This document shows positions 1 through 11,155 of a DNA stretch of 64,000 nt, piece after piece. The notes below the pieces were generated by a model. That model ran no database searches. It saw nothing but the letters and a program-made list of their open reading frames with translations, and had not been told where the DNA came from. The position numbers and the translations under genes were made by a program. This DNA comes from Prorocentrum cordatum. Its lineage: Eukaryota; Sar; Dinophyceae; Prorocentrales; Prorocentraceae. The number at the start of each line of letters is the position of its first letter. The first letter of the stretch is position 1. Location of the stretch: contig CAUYUJ010012570.1 in the NCBI GenBank assembly GCA_963575745.1, positions 192,501-256,500 on the forward strand, read 5' to 3'.

Positions 1-205
1 CCTATGGATTCCGTAGGGTTCCCTACGGATGCCCTAGGGTTCCCTATGGATTCCCTAGGGTTCCCGATGGATTCCCCAGGGTTCCCTATGGATTCCCTAG
101 GGTTCCCGATGGATTCCCCAGGGTTCCCTATGGATTCCCCAGGGTTCCTTATAGATTCCTTAGGATTCCCTATGGATTCCCCAGGGTTCCCTATGGTTGC
201 TGGAG
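1..205. repeat. Degenerate 15/30-bp AGGGTTCC/ATGGATTCC array
   Basis: Tandem units of about 15 bp (CCTATGGATTCC alternating with CCTAGGGTTCC), paired into a 30-bp period. The open frame across it only translates the repeat (MDS.GFP units). The same kind of repeat recurs at 41,915-42,165 and 56,100-57,820. Confidence 0.9.
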
Positions 206-1060
206 CCTCGCTGGTGCTCCCTCGCGTTTGCGTGGTCGACTCCAGTGCGGAGGTGGAAGGGTCGGACTGGAATCCGTATCCCTAGGTATTATTATGCCGG
301 AGGGGTTTCCCGTTTCCCGTTTCCCGCCCCCCCCCCCCCCCCATGGGGCCTCCAGCTAAGGTCCGTACAAGAGGGTAGGGACAGCAAGGTAGAATGGGGC
401 CTCCAGGTAGCGTCGTTACCTTGTTGTTGTTGTTGTTGTTGAACATTATTACTTCTAAAGAATAATTATTGTTGGGACCCCTGGTGCGCGACCCCCCTCC
501 AAAACCTAGGCCGCAGCTACATTTTCATCATTTTTTAGCGAAAGCTTCAGAAAAGTGAATTATTACCGGATCCGGTTGTTTTGTTGTACTCCGTTTTCCC
601 TTGCAAAAAACACTATAAAATGAAAATTCTTGTTCTTACTTGATCAAATTGCAAGAATCCCTTGCAAAAAATAAGGTAAAGTGGACATTCGTGCGCGCAA
701 GACGAAATCCTTCCAAAACCTTAGGTTTCGTAACGATTTTAACATAAAAACATCAAAAACCCAATGGTTTTTTAAGAAAAAATTGTCAAAATGTTCTTCC
801 GCGCGCTCTTGCGGATTCGTAGGAAAACCAACACTTTTTAAACAATTCTGTCAAACGGGCTTTTGCGAGCAACTTTTTCGAACTTCTGCGACAACGTTTG
901 CGCACCTGCCAGGGCCATCATCCCTGTCAAATAATACCATGCGGGACACATTCGTTTTTTCTTCGCGCGCGCACGCCGAAATCTCCAAAAATCATTGGGT
1001 TTTTAAGAATTTTAGCACCGCGCATCATAAAATCACACGAATCGCACCGTAGCTCTCCTC
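206..1060. other. No gene recognised
   Basis: Contains a C run near 327-342, a short (TTG)n at 420-441 and a less GC-rich stretch from about 440. The stretch has loosely repeated segments: TTGCAAAAAA at about 603 and 662, and a gaaatc..caaaa..ttttaag segment near 700 and 975. No ORF with recognisable homology. Confidence 0.6.
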
Positions 1061-1073
1061 TGGCTCTCTGTCT

Positions 1074-1107
<34 letters not shown>

Positions 1108-1146
1108 GTCTTGCTCTCTCTCTCTCTCTGTCTTGCTCTCTCTATG
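1061..1146. repeat. (TC)n microsatellite
   Basis: Imperfect CT dinucleotide run with interspersed GTCTTG. Confidence 0.9.
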
Positions 1147-1427
1147 TCATGCGCAACGAATGCACGATGCGGGGCACATGCGGGGCCCAAACAAGTGATC
1201 AACCTCTGCGGGTGTGTACTCCACGCCAGTGTAGTATCCACGATCGTCCGCGCGCCACGAAGTGAAGTGTCCTGACGTCATAGGGCGGGAAGCTGGGTGT
1301 GGGTGGTTCCCGAGAGTCGTGTGGATGTTTGGTAGAGCTTGCATTGCCCCCCCACGAAGTGGGGGTATTGGCTGGCGTCGCATGAAAACCCTGGCACTGG
1401 GGAGAACACTGAGCGTTCGGGTAAAAT

Positions 1428-1428
1428 G

Positions 1429-1517
<89 letters not shown>

Positions 1518-1527
1518 CGTCGTCTTC
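1428..1527. repeat. (GTT)n grading into (GTTGTC)n and (GTC)n
   Basis: About 45 bp of perfect GTT, followed by TTGTCG hexamers and a short GTC run. This shows stepwise substitution of one trinucleotide by another. Confidence 0.9.
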
Positions 1528-1750
1528 CCCCCCGCGACCTGGCCCGCGACCCACCCGCGACCCACCTCGCAACCCACCCGCGACCCTCCCCGCGACCCAA
1601 CCGCGACCCACCCCGCGACCCGGCCCGCGGCCCGCTCACGACCCACCCGCGACCCACCCGCCACACCCGCGACCCGGCCCGCGACCCACCCGCGACCCAC
1701 CGTCGACCCACCCGCGACCCACCTGCGACCCAACCCGCGACCCACCTACA
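1528..1750. repeat. 11-bp CGCGACCCACC minisatellite
   Basis: About 20 units of CGCGACCCACC with variants. A shorter array of the same unit lies in inverted orientation at 62,400-62,520. The flanking phrase CTGCGGGGTGCT at about 1,860 is also found inverted near 62,380, so a larger repeat may be shared. Confidence 0.85.
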
Positions 1751-2465
1751 TTGAACAATGAATCGACGCCTGCGGCGGGCTCGTCGGAAACTGCGCCTGC
1801 GGCTGCGGCGCCTCGCAGACTGCCGACATCCCCGCCGCCCCCTCAGTCTTATCCGCAACTGCGGGGTGCTACGTAGCCGTATGGCCTTGTAGCTCTATAG
1901 CCCTAGAGCCCTATAGCCTCATAGCCCTACGCCCAATAGCCAAAATCTGATTGCTTGTTTTCTCCGGTATCATGTTTTTGTCGCCAGGTCGGTTCAGCTC
2001 GGTGGATTCTCGTGAGGTTGCCGCGTCGCCGCGCCCTTCTTGGCAGCTCGTGGCTTGTCGACTTCGTCTTCGGTTTCGGTTTCGCCGTCGATTCGGTCGG
2101 TTTTGGGTTTCGCATGTGCGTCGCTGAACAACAGCCGGCCGCATTCGTGCAAGAGGCCGGCCGCGGTGTCGTTGATTTGACGACGTGCAGCTTTGACGGC
2201 GTATTTTTCTTCTTCTCTTCCACCCGAGCTTTGCATAGGGCGCAACGCAACGTTGCTCCGCCAGCTTCTCGGTCGGATTTCCTCACCGCCAGCCTCGGTA
2301 GCAAATCATGGGAGCCTGGTATACCCTCATTCCGTCTCTAACGTCGATTGGCGTCTGGGGGTCGGCGAGCTCGCGCGCCGATGTTTTGCGTCGACTGGCG
2401 CCCGTTTGGCGTCGACTCGCGTGGACCAGCGTCGAGTAGCGTCGATTCGCAAGAGCCGACAAGAT
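1751..2465. other. No gene recognised
   Basis: Holds short GCCCTATAG-type repeats near 1,880-1,935 and GTCGA-rich repeats at 2,340-2,455. Overlapping ORFs on both strands have no recognisable domain. Confidence 0.6.
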
Positions 2466-2692
2466 GTCAAGCAGTGGTGAAGCGTCCTGGCTCGCCTATA
2501 GTCCCACCAAACAATGTAATACGAACCTTTTTGGTTCCCACGAAATGTTATTAGAACATGTCTGGCTGGGACAGTCTTGTTTTAACATATAGGGTTAATG
2601 TTCTAAGAACATGGTGTTTGTTCTTCGAGCTTTTCGGGTTCTAAGAGCATTTCGTGGTAGGCCTATAGAAATGCTCGGTCAGTCCATGCTCA
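2466..2692. mobile_element. Small TIR element, family O (empty copy)
   Basis: About 227 bp with imperfect inverted ends: TCAAGCAGTGG..CCTATAGTCCCACCA on the left, and TGGTAGGCCTATAG..TGCTCA on the right. A second copy at 40,108-42,405 has the same ends and middle but is split by a 2-kb insertion. No ORF, so it is presumably non-autonomous. Confidence 0.7.
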
Positions 2693-2929
2693 AAAATGGC
2701 ATGGGAGGCTCCCGTGAGTTGCCACCGAAGCCAGCTGATCGATCGCAGCACCAGCAGCCGCGGGCGCCGCCCGCGCACGAGGCGGAGGCGGCCGGCGCGG
2801 AGTCCAGGGCGGAGGCCAAGCCGCAGGCCTGGGGCCAGCCAAGCCTCGACGCTCGTCGCGTGACATCGCCGTCGGCGTCGTCGGAAGAACCTGGGGGAGA
2901 GGAGGAGGAGGAGGAAGAGGAGGAGGACC

Positions 2930-3955
2930 AGTGTAAGCCAAAGGGTCATCAACGATGTTGGCATAAACCCTCCTTCCAAGATCCCTCTTCATAGGCCCCT
3001 ACAAGGGTTCAATTCCACTGAGGGAACTGGCTCGCTGGGAGGAGTTGGAGGAGGAGGAGGAGGAGGAGGCGGAGGAGGAGGAGAAGGAGGAGGAGGAGGA
3101 GGAGCACCAGTGCAAACCCCAGAGTCATCAACGACGTTGTAATAAACCCTCCCTCCAAGCTCCCTCTTCGCAGGCCCCTACAAGGGTTCATTTCCACTGA
3201 AGGAACTGCTTCTTTGGCAGACAACCGTTTGAAGATCCTGAAGCATGCCAAAACATTTTCATCGGGATCCAACGCCACGGATCAATCTGGTTGCTGTGCT
3301 CTGACGCCACGCGACTTCCTGGGACCCCTTGGGACATCAACACCCTGGACTGACGCAACATATCACCCTCCTGCTGCTGGTACGTTGATCATGGGAAGCC
3401 GTGGAAGTTTTGATTTTTCTTTGACAGATGCGAAAACACCATGTGCGCGGCGCTAAAGCGAGAGCCACATATTGAACAGGAGCCGTCTTCAATCCGTGAA
3501 AATCATAAATGTTTAAAACGAATGTGCGCGGCGTTAGGGCGAAGCCATATTTTGGAAACCACCCGCCCTTAACCCGTGAAGCTCTTGCAATTGTTTAAAA
3601 CGAATGTGCGCGGCGCCAAGGCGAAAGCCACATTTTGAAAGCCACCCGCCCTCAACCCATGAAGCTCTTGCAACGTTTGATAACGAATGTGCGTGGCGCG
3701 AAGGCGAGAACCACATGTTGAAAACCACCCGCCCTCAATCCGTGAAACCATTGCAAATGTTTCAAACGAATGTGCGCGGCACTAAGGCGAGAGCCACATG
3801 TTGAAAACCACCCGCCCTCGATCCGTGAAAATCTTGCAGACTGTCAGGCTGCAGGGTCACAAGTGATGAGGAAGTCTCATGCGAAACTCCCAGCACGCTC
3901 TAAAAACTGGCCTCTGTGTTCGACAAGGAGAAGTTATGTAAAAGGAAAAGGACTG
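2930..3955 (+). mobile_element. Repeat family X, copy 1 (about 1 kb)
   Basis: Begins directly after a GGA tract with ACCAGTGTAA. Two head segments (2,930-3,030 and 3,108-3,215: ATCAACGAtGTTG, CCCTCTTC, AGGCCCCTACA) are separated by another GGA tract. The tail is a tandem 83-bp repeat and the unit ends at the GGA tract at 3,955. Homologous copies lie at 55,750-55,285 (minus) and 58,490-58,974 (tail part). No ORF. Confidence 0.75.
3441..3850 (+). repeat. 83-bp tandem repeat inside X
   Basis: Five units of 81-83 bp, starting at about 3,441, 3,522, 3,604, 3,687 and 3,770. Each contains ATGTGCGCGGCGCTAAGG, GAGAGCCACAT and a following CACCCGCCCTCAATCCGTGAA. Diverged units also occur at 55,385-55,310 (minus) and 58,610-58,820. 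Confidence 0.85.
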
Positions 3956-4310
3956 GAGGAGGAGGAGGAGGAGGAGAAGGAGGGTGGAAGAGGAGGAGGG
4001 AGGGGAGGAGGACGACGACGAGGGGCAGGAGGCCTTGATTACTTGCGTCGATCTCCCTCTCCTCACGTATCGCGTGGCGGGCGCATACCCTGTGCCCTCA
4101 CGGGCCCGCTTCTTTCGAAGATCGGTGCTGCCTTTCTTTTGTCCCGCTGGGCATTTGTCGCGCACTACTTCTAAGTGGACCGTCCGTCTTTTTCACAGAC
4201 ACTACAATCCCGAGGATTTAAGTCCGGTCAGCGACGAAATGGAAGAGGAGGAGGAGGAGGAGGAGAAGGAGGAGGAGGAGGAGGAGGAGTGATAGGAGGA
4301 GGAGAAGGGG
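3954..4310. other. Unique DNA between GGA tracts
   Basis: GGA-rich runs at 3,954-4,025 and 4,240-4,305 enclose about 200 bp of unique sequence. No recognisable gene. Confidence 0.6.
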
Positions 4311-4569
4311 AGATGAACGGAGCGGCAGCCGCTCGACGTGCAGAAGGGTGGCTAGCCCGAGCAGGGGCAGATGCTAAGTGGGCCCTGGAAACGACAGGGC
4401 CGTTTTTTTATCGGTTCCGACGCCGCTTCTTTGCCGGTTCTGTCGCCGTTCTTTTATGGGTTCCCGCTCCGGTTACGATCCTGGAGCCGTTTTGAGGAGG
4501 AGAAGGAGGGATGAAGGGAGCGGCAGCCGCTCGACGTGCAGAAGGGTGGCTAGCCCGAGCAGGGGCAGA
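4311..4569 (+). repeat. 60-bp direct duplication, 198 bp apart
   Basis: Positions 4,311-4,370 and 4,509-4,568 are almost identical (GGAGCGGCAGCCGCTCGACG ... GCCCGAGCAGGGGCAGA). Both copies are preceded by a GGA-rich purine run, so the GGA tract appears to belong to the duplicated unit. Confidence 0.85.
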
Positions 4570-4635
4570 GGAGAGCGGAGGAGGACAAGGAGGAGGTTGG
4601 GGTAAGGGAAGGCACATCGACCAAATGGTGTTTTC

Positions 4636-4830
4636 CTCCTCCTCCTCATCATCATCATCGTCCTCCTCCCTCTCCTCCTCCTCCTCCTCCTCCTCCTCCT
4701 CCTCCTCCTCCTCCTCCTCCTCCTCCTCCTCCTCCTCTCTCTCTTCTCTCCTCCTCCTCCTCCTCCTCCTCCTCCTCCTCCTCCTCCCTCCTCCCTCCTC
4801 CCTCCTCCCTCCTCCCTCCTCCCTCCTCCG
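4636..4830. repeat. (TCC)n tract
   Basis: About 195 bp of TCC/CTC with short CAT and TCTC interruptions. It directly precedes LINE fragment A, whose recognisable coding sequence starts within 5 bp of its end. Confidence 0.95.
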
Positions 4831-4834
4831 TCCA

Positions 4835-6421
4835 CTTGGGTTCAAAGATGCTCATCAGTGGCTCGGGCTCCTGTGGTCTGGTGACCTCGACCTCACGAGG
4901 CTCGCGGATGCGAAAATCGGTGCCGCGTCCGCGCAGTGCGCCTCCCTCGCGGGGCAAGTGGCTGCTGGAGTCCTTCCACTTGCCGCGGCTGCTCACGTCT
5001 TCCAGGTTCAAGTCGAAGGCGCGCTGCGTTTCGGGCGGTGGCTGTGGGTGGTGGGTGAAGACGCGCCGCGCAAGCTGGAGCAGAGCTACGGGGCGTGGGC
5101 GCGCGCCCTCCTGGGTAGCCCTCCCTGGCGAGGGGGGGCTCTGGCCTGCTCGGACTTGGGCTGGTCGCTTTTCGGGCCGGCCAGGGCTGTGTTGGAGGTT
5201 GCCTCCCGGCGCGCTGGTCTGTGGCACCTCTACAAGCGAGTGTTTGTGCACGCCCACGTGTCAGGAGGCCGCACTTGGGCACAGCTTTCGCTGGCCCTCC
5301 TTGATGCGTGGTCCGTCCCAGATTGGCCAGCAGCAGAGGCTGCCCGCGAAGGGTTGTCTATGCGTCAGTACGAGGCGCACGTGCGGGCCCTCCTGGAGGC
5401 CCGGTGCGTGCAGGAGCTGAGGCGGCAGGCGCTTGGGCTCGCGAGGCCGCTCCCAGTCCTGTCTCTTGGCCCAGTTCCTCGCCTGGACCTTGCCGCGGCT
5501 CTCAAGCAAGGGCTCCCTTTCGACGTCCTGCTGGGCCAGCGCTCGCTGAGCAGGCTTCGTGGGCGGCTGGTTGCGCTCAGCCACTCCGCTGGCTCCCTCT
5601 CTTCGGCGCGGAGGCAGGCTTGCGTCCTCTGCGGGGATCAGGTTCTGAGTCCCACTTTTCATGTTTTGGGTAATTGCAAAAACACTGATGGATGCAGGCG
5701 CACTTTCTGGAAGGCCCGCGGCGGCGGGATCCCGTCCACCAGGGAAGCTGCGGCCACGGCGATATTGTCGGCAGCTCCGGCGGACGCCGGGTACAACGAG
5801 GCGGCGCTGGTGGCGCTCCACGTTGAGAAGGAGGCGGATCGTTTCTGGGCGGTCGCCAGCAGAGCCCTCCCCCGCTCGCCCCTCTCCTTCCCTCTCTCCT
5901 TCCCTTTCTCCCTCCCTCCCTCCCGCCTTCCGCCCGGGAGCCCGGGTGGTCGTGTCGGGTCGGGCTGGGATGGGCCTCTCTCTTCGCCCCGTCCTCTCTC
6001 CCTTTCTCCTCCTCTCTGGGGTGGTTTTCTCTCCCCTTCCGATCTCGCCCCCTCCCGCCCTCCCTCCCCTCTGCCTGCCGCTTCTGGGGGAAGGTACCCT
6101 GACCGCTGCTTGTTCGGGGGTCCCTTTGTCGCCACGGCTGGATTCTCCTCGGAGCTCTGGTCCTGCCCTGGGGTGCGGCGGGAGCGGTATTCCTCTCCCT
6201 GTGGGCCCCTGGCAGGCTGGCCGGGTCGGGCTGGGCCCCCTTTCCCCCCCCCTCGGGGTGGCTCCCTCTCCCCCTTCCTGTCACCGTCCCGCACCTGCGG
6301 GGTGCGTCGACCAGGCAGTGTAGTGGGGATCGGACGAGCTCCAGGCAGGTGCTCCCTGCCTGGCCCCCCCCCCATGTTGCGGGGAGTCTCTGAGTTGCCT
6401 CTGCTGCTTCGCTCTGGCTGA
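4835..6421 (+). pseudogene. LINE-type retrotransposon ORF fragment A (post-RT region plus CCHC knuckle)
   Basis: This is the C-terminal part of a non-LTR retrotransposon polyprotein. The reading frame opens at 4,511, but everything before 4,835 is translated TCC microsatellite. From there the protein matches the segment that follows the reverse transcriptase palm in dinoflagellate LINEs: a helix-rich stretch with the phrases FGRWLW (about 5,030) and WARALLG (about 5,098), then SDLGWSLFGPARAVLEVA (from about 5,150). At residues 371-389 of the open frame is a zinc knuckle, C371-x2-C374-x9-H384-x4-C389 (5,621-5,677), typical of LINE C-termini. Recognisable protein ends near 5,875. The rest is proline/serine-rich low-complexity sequence up to the stop. 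Catalytic RT motifs are missing, so this is a 5'-truncated dead copy abutting a microsatellite. The family assignment rests on recalled motifs, not on an alignment. Confidence 0.7.
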
Positions 6422-6768
6422 GACTCAGGGCGGAGGTGTTGGCTGGAGCTGCGAGGTCCTTCGGAGGCTGGGCTGGGGTCCCTGGGTAGGGGCTGTGCCC
6501 CCCCCCCCCGGCGCCTTGGCGCCGCTCCCCGGGCTCGTTTTGAGGGCTGGGGGGGGGGTCCAGCGCCGACCCAAGAATTCCGCCTGGGCCACCCGAGAGC
6601 TAAAGCTTTCGCCTGCCCTCCCCCCGTTCCCTCCAGTGCTGGCGCTTTGTCTTCCAGAGCCGTCGCAGCAAGGTCGCTTCCGAACCATCTCTGGGTCGTG
6701 GCTCCTTGCTAAAAAGGAAGCGCCGTCCGACGCCTCCGCCGCCAGCTCAAAGGGAACACACCTACCTA
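6422..6768. other. No gene recognised
   Basis: GC-rich sequence with C runs after the LINE fragment. It may include its 3' untranslated end, but no poly(A) or terminal repeat is visible. Confidence 0.5.
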
Positions 6769-6819
6769 CCTCCTCCTCCTCCTCCTCCTCCTCCTCCTCC
6801 TCATCATCATCATCATCAT

Positions 6820-6883
<64 letters not shown>

Positions 6884-7093
6884 GTCCCTCCTCCCTTTTC
6901 CTCCTCCTCCTCCTCCTCCTCCTCCTCCTCCTCTCTTCTCCTCTCTCCTCCTCCTCCTCCTCCTCCTCCTCCTCCTCCTCCTCGTCCTCCTCCTCCTCCT
7001 CCTCCCTCCCTCCTCCTCCTCCTCCTCCCTCCTCCCTCCTCCCTCCTCCTTCCTCCCTCCTCCCTCCTCCCTTTTCCCTCCTCCTCCTCCTCG
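6769..7093. repeat. (TCC)n / (ATC)n compound microsatellite
   Basis: TCC run, then about 80 bp of ATC repeats (6,801-6,882), then 200 bp of TCC with CCTCCCT interruptions. Confidence 0.95.
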
Positions 7094-9056
7094 GCGGCGC
7101 TTTCTTTTGTTGTGTCCCCTCGGCGTCCAGGTTTTTCGCTTCAAGGAAGGTTCGACCTGTCGGTGTTCGAGGGGCCGCTCTTTGCTCAGGTGGGGCCACT
7201 GATCGACCTGGGTTGCGAAGTGTTGCCGTGGGCTCCGCTCTCCGGGATCCTGCGTGCGGAGGAGTTCGCGGCCCTGAGAGTACTGTCGGGCCTTCGAGTC
7301 GCTGGCCACGGCCGTGGCAGAACGTGCAGACGCATCCGCTGATGTGGCTCAAGGCTCACGGACAGCCTGCTCGCGCGTAACCCCTTGGCGTTTCTCACGG
7401 GTAGCGTCGTTCCGTTCGCCGCGGTGGCACGCGCTCGGGCCCCCAACGGGCAGTCAGCATCACCTGGGCAGGCTTGAAGCGACGCCCAACGTCCTTTTAC
7501 ACTCACCTGTCGTGCAAGGCGGCGCCCGGCACGGGCCCTACGCGATCCACGCTTCGCAGCCCCTACGTGGCCAATGCCTCCATACGCGGCGCGGACGTAG
7601 CCCATGCCAAGCAACTTATTTCGGGCGGAGCCCCCTTGCTGCGGGCCCCGCTGCGAGCGTCGACGCTGCACCAGCTCCAGTCTGCATGCCGCGGCAGCTT
7701 CCCGCCCCGAGTGACAAGGACTCAGCGATGCAGGGATAGGGTCCACTGAGCAACGGTATGCTGAGTCAGCGAGCTCGCCACCTCGACTGTTTAGCGCTTT
7801 CGGGCCTGCAGCCTGTCCACTGCGCCCTTCCGTACTCTCCGTCGTCGTCGGTCGCCCGGTTCAGTCGTGGTCGTTCCGGATTGGCCAGCCCTGACGTCGC
7901 AAGTCATCCTCTCAATTTTCCCTCTCCTCGTTCACCTCCTCTCCCATGTCATCCTATCTCCCAGCCTTTGATCATTCCACCCCTCGCTCCCCAGCCCCTC
8001 TTCCCTGGATTTTGTCGCGTCGGCCAGAGCTTAGCTGCAAAGCTGCAGCGTGTATTAGCCTGTCCCGTGTTCCTCCTCTCCCTCGTTTCTTCTACCTCAT
8101 TCTCCAAACCCTGCCCACTCTCCTCCTTTTTTTCCCGTCGCATCCTTTCCGCGTTTCCACAGCACAGGCGAATATCAACTATACCTGTCGCCGTCGTTCT
8201 CGAAGTAGTCAGCCACAGCCGTCGTCGTCGTACTCGTCGTTTGTCTCGGCGTCTTCATTGTTGTCCTCGTCGCCACCGCCATCGTCGTCGTGGCCGTTGT
8301 CACTGTTGTCGCCACCATCGTCGTCGACGTGCTCGTCGCTGTCGTCGTTGCCGCCTTTTTCGTCCTCCGACTCGTCGGCGCCTCTCCGTCGTCGCAGTCG
8401 CGCCCGACAGTCAAGCACTTCAGGGTGAGGTCCGCGCTGCAGACCCTCCCGCGGGTTTACCTATGCCTTTCCCCCGCGGGTCTGAGCGCACGTGAGGCCC
8501 CCGAAGGGCCTGGCCGCCCCCTTCTCTGACGCGCCCCTCAATCGACGAACCCCTCTCTTTATCGATGCTCCTCCTCCTCCTCCGCTCCTCCTCCTCCTCC
8601 TTCCCCCCCTCCTCCTCCTCATCATCCTCCTCGTCCTCATCCTCATCCTCCTATCTGGCCGACCGCCCACGCCTTGGAGCGGGGCGACGGCGTCGTCACG
8701 GTCAGGGGTCGGGTCTGCTAGAGGCTTCTCCCAACCCAGGCCAACGCCGTGATTTTTCCATGCCGTGGATCCCTAGAGGTCTGGACCTTCCCACGGGGAC
8801 TGCATTTGCATGCTGAGCAGTTTCACGACGGCCCCGGGGTCTGGTGAGGCTGTCCAGAAGCCGGTAGCAAACCATTCTCCGCCGCGAGTTTCGGTTGCCA
8901 CGCAAGGGATCTGGGAATGATCCCCGTGTGGCAAGAGACTGTCTCCAAGGGTCCGGCGAGAACCCGGGTCGTTTGGCCCGCCGCCCCCCCCGTCCGATAA
9001 CGTGACTTTGTCGGTTGCGCAAGTCCGAAAGGGTACGCAGTACTTGTGCGCGCGGG
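7094..9056. other. No gene recognised; imperfect GTC and TCC arrays
   Basis: Nearly 2 kb without a convincing gene. Several 100-250 codon frames overlap on both strands and none shows a known motif. A degenerate GTC/CGT-rich array occupies 8,215-8,405 and a TCC array 8,564-8,655. Confidence 0.55.
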
Positions 9057-9062
9057 CATACG

Positions 9063-9169
9063 CTTAAGTCGGGCCTGTCCCCTACAGGGGGACTATTTTT
9101 TGATTATTTTTGGTGTACTTTTTATTTTTCGTCGAAAATCCCCCTGTAGGGGGACAGGCCCGACTTAAG
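9063..9169. mobile_element. MITE-like foldback, family M, copy 1
   Basis: 107 bp from CTTAAG to CTTAAG. The ends are inverted repeats (CTTAAGTCGGGCCTGTCCCC). The right arm also carries GGGGGATTTTCGACGAAAA. It is flanked by a perfect 6-bp direct repeat CATACG (9,057-9,062 and 9,170-9,175), consistent with target-site duplication. Other copies: 33,130-33,294, 33,594-33,743 and 42,572-42,763. The arms also bound the 3.2-kb unit at 20,277-23,508. Confidence 0.85.
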
Positions 9170-9175
9170 CATACG

Positions 9176-9894
9176 CAAGGGTGCCCAAAGCGAAAACGTC
9201 AGCTTATCGGCCGGCCCCACCCCCGTCCCCCACCAGATGCCCCAGGCCATCTCCGAACAGCAACAAAAATCCCCATGGGGTCTGGGAAGCTTCCCTGTGC
9301 GGCAGAGACTCCGTCGCCTTTCCCGCGGCACCCTCCGCCTTCTGTGCTTCAATTCGGTCCCGGCGTGGCCCGCCTGCAGTCCGACTGGCGCCTGCACCAG
9401 TTTCGACTCGCTTGCGCCCACAGACTTGCAAATATGTGGCAACACTCGGCCACGCGCAGAGGGGGGTTGAGGGAGGGGGTCAGGCTTCCTAGAATCGCCC
9501 CTGCTTCTTAGAAAGCGCGGGCCTTGTCTACAGATGTAGGGCCAGCGCCTTGTAAAAAGCAGCCTCCTTCTCAGAAGCCCTCCCCCTTCCCCCCTACGTT
9601 CGCGCCGCCAACAAACGGAGATGGCTCGTGCGAGCCAGGTCCGACAGCTGCTCCGCGCATTGAACGTTTTCTCGTAAATCTAAAGCTCTCTCTGTAGATG
9701 AAGGGCCGGCGCCTTATACGGAGCAGTAAGAAGCTTTCCCCCCTTCCCCTGCCCCGGACCCCGATCCCCCCTGGACCCTGGACGCTGAGATCTTTTTGCA
9801 CACCGTCGGCACCAGGAGATCTGGACCCCCTCCCCGGGACGAGCTTTCCGTCCTGAGCCGTCTCCTGGCCCGATATATGTGGCCGCCCGGAATC

Positions 9895-9895
<1 letters not shown>
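9176..9895. other. No gene recognised; two-copy repeat
   Basis: Segments near 9,525-9,590 and 9,695-9,755 are similar (TCTACAGATGTAGGGCC.GCGCCTTgTA ... CCCCCTTCCCC), a direct duplication about 175 bp apart. Nothing else recognised. Confidence 0.55.

Positions 9896-9928
<33 letters not shown>
9896..9928. repeat. (TA)n microsatellite
   Basis: Perfect TA run of about 30 bp. Confidence 0.95.
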
Positions 9929-9931
<3 letters not shown>

Positions 9932-10079
9932 CGACAAACTTCCGGTCGTGAATCTTACCACGACCTGAGGGGTTTAGGCCTGTTGTGTGCGCCGCCAAGA
10001 TGCAGCCCCTGCCCCCCCCCCCCCGGCTCCGCGACTTCCGCAGGGCCGCAGAGGCCGCGCTCAGCTTCCTGTCCTGGCG

Positions 10080-11155
10080 CGCGCGCGGGCACAAGGAGAT
10101 GAGAGGCGAAGAGCGGAGGCGGAGGAAAGAGGAAAGAGGGAGGAGGAGGAGGAGGAGGAGAGGAGGAGGAGGAGGAGGAGGAGGAGGAGGAGGAGGAGAG
10201 GAGGAGGAGGAGGAGGGGAGGAGAGAGAGGGGGAGGAGGGAGGAGGGAGGAGGAGGAGGGGGGAGGAAGAGGAGGAGATGCAGCCCCCCCCCCCCCCCGG
10301 CCGCCCCAGCCGGCGCCAGGCCGCGGCGGCGAGCGCGCCTCCCGCCCGCCAGGGCCGGCCCGGCAGGAAGGCCGGGGCGTGAGCGCCCGTGCCCGGACGC
10401 GCCGCCGGGGGGCGCGGGCGGAGGGGGGGGGATCCAGGGTCGAGGAGGGTGTCCTCTTGCTCCTGCTGTTCCTCTTGCTCCTCCTCCTCCTCCTCCTCCT
10501 CCCTCCTCCTCCTCTCCTCCTCTTTCCTCCCCCCCCTCCTCCTCCTCCTCCTCCTCTCCTCCTCATCCTCCTCCTCCTCCTCCTCCTCCTCGTCGTCCTC
10601 TCCTCGTCCTCCTCCTCCTCCTTCCCCCCTCCTCCTCCTCCTCCTCCTCCTCCTCTTCCTCCTCCTTCCCCTCCACCTCCTCCTCCACCTGCTCCTCCTG
10701 CACCTCCTCCTCTTGCTCCTCCTCCACATCCTCCTCCTCTTGCTTCTCTTCCTTCTTCTTCTCCTCCTCCTGATCCTCTTCTTGCCTATTCCCAATCCTC
10801 AATCCTCCCCCTTTTCCTGCTGTTTCTCCTCCTCTTCCTCCCCCTGTCCCTCCCTCTCCTCGTTCTGCTCTTACCCCGCCTGCTCCTTTTTTATTCCTCC
10901 TTTTGCTCATCCTCCTCATTCTCTTCCTCCTTCTCCTCCTCCTCCTTTTCCTTATCAGGTTCCTCCTTCTCCTCCTCCTCGTCCTCGTGATCCTCCCTCT
11001 TTTTCTTGTTGTTATCCTTCTTTTCCCCCTCCGGTCATCCTTCTCTTCCTCCTTCTCCCGGTTTTCCTGCTCCTGTTCATCCTCGTGGTTCCCTCCACTT
11101 CCTGCTTTTCCTGATCCTCCTCCTCCTCCTCCTCCTTCTCCTTCTCCTTGTTTTG
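10080..11155. repeat. Kilobase-scale GGA then TCC tract
   Basis: GGA-rich purine tract (10,080-10,280), a unique GC-rich island (10,285-10,435), then about 700 bp of degenerate TCC/CTC. Because the first half is GGA and the second TCC on the same strand, the two halves could pair as a very large imperfect inverted repeat. Long ORFs here only translate the repeat. Confidence 0.9.

Noticed and set aside
6706-7380. 224-codon frame crossing the TCC/ATC microsatellite
   Set aside because: The centre is repeat translation (poly-Pro, His, Ser). The short tail has no recognisable domain.
9896-9928. TA runs (also 14,028 and 38,118) as possible origins or promoters
   Set aside because: Simple dinucleotide repeats with no adjoining gene start or other signal.
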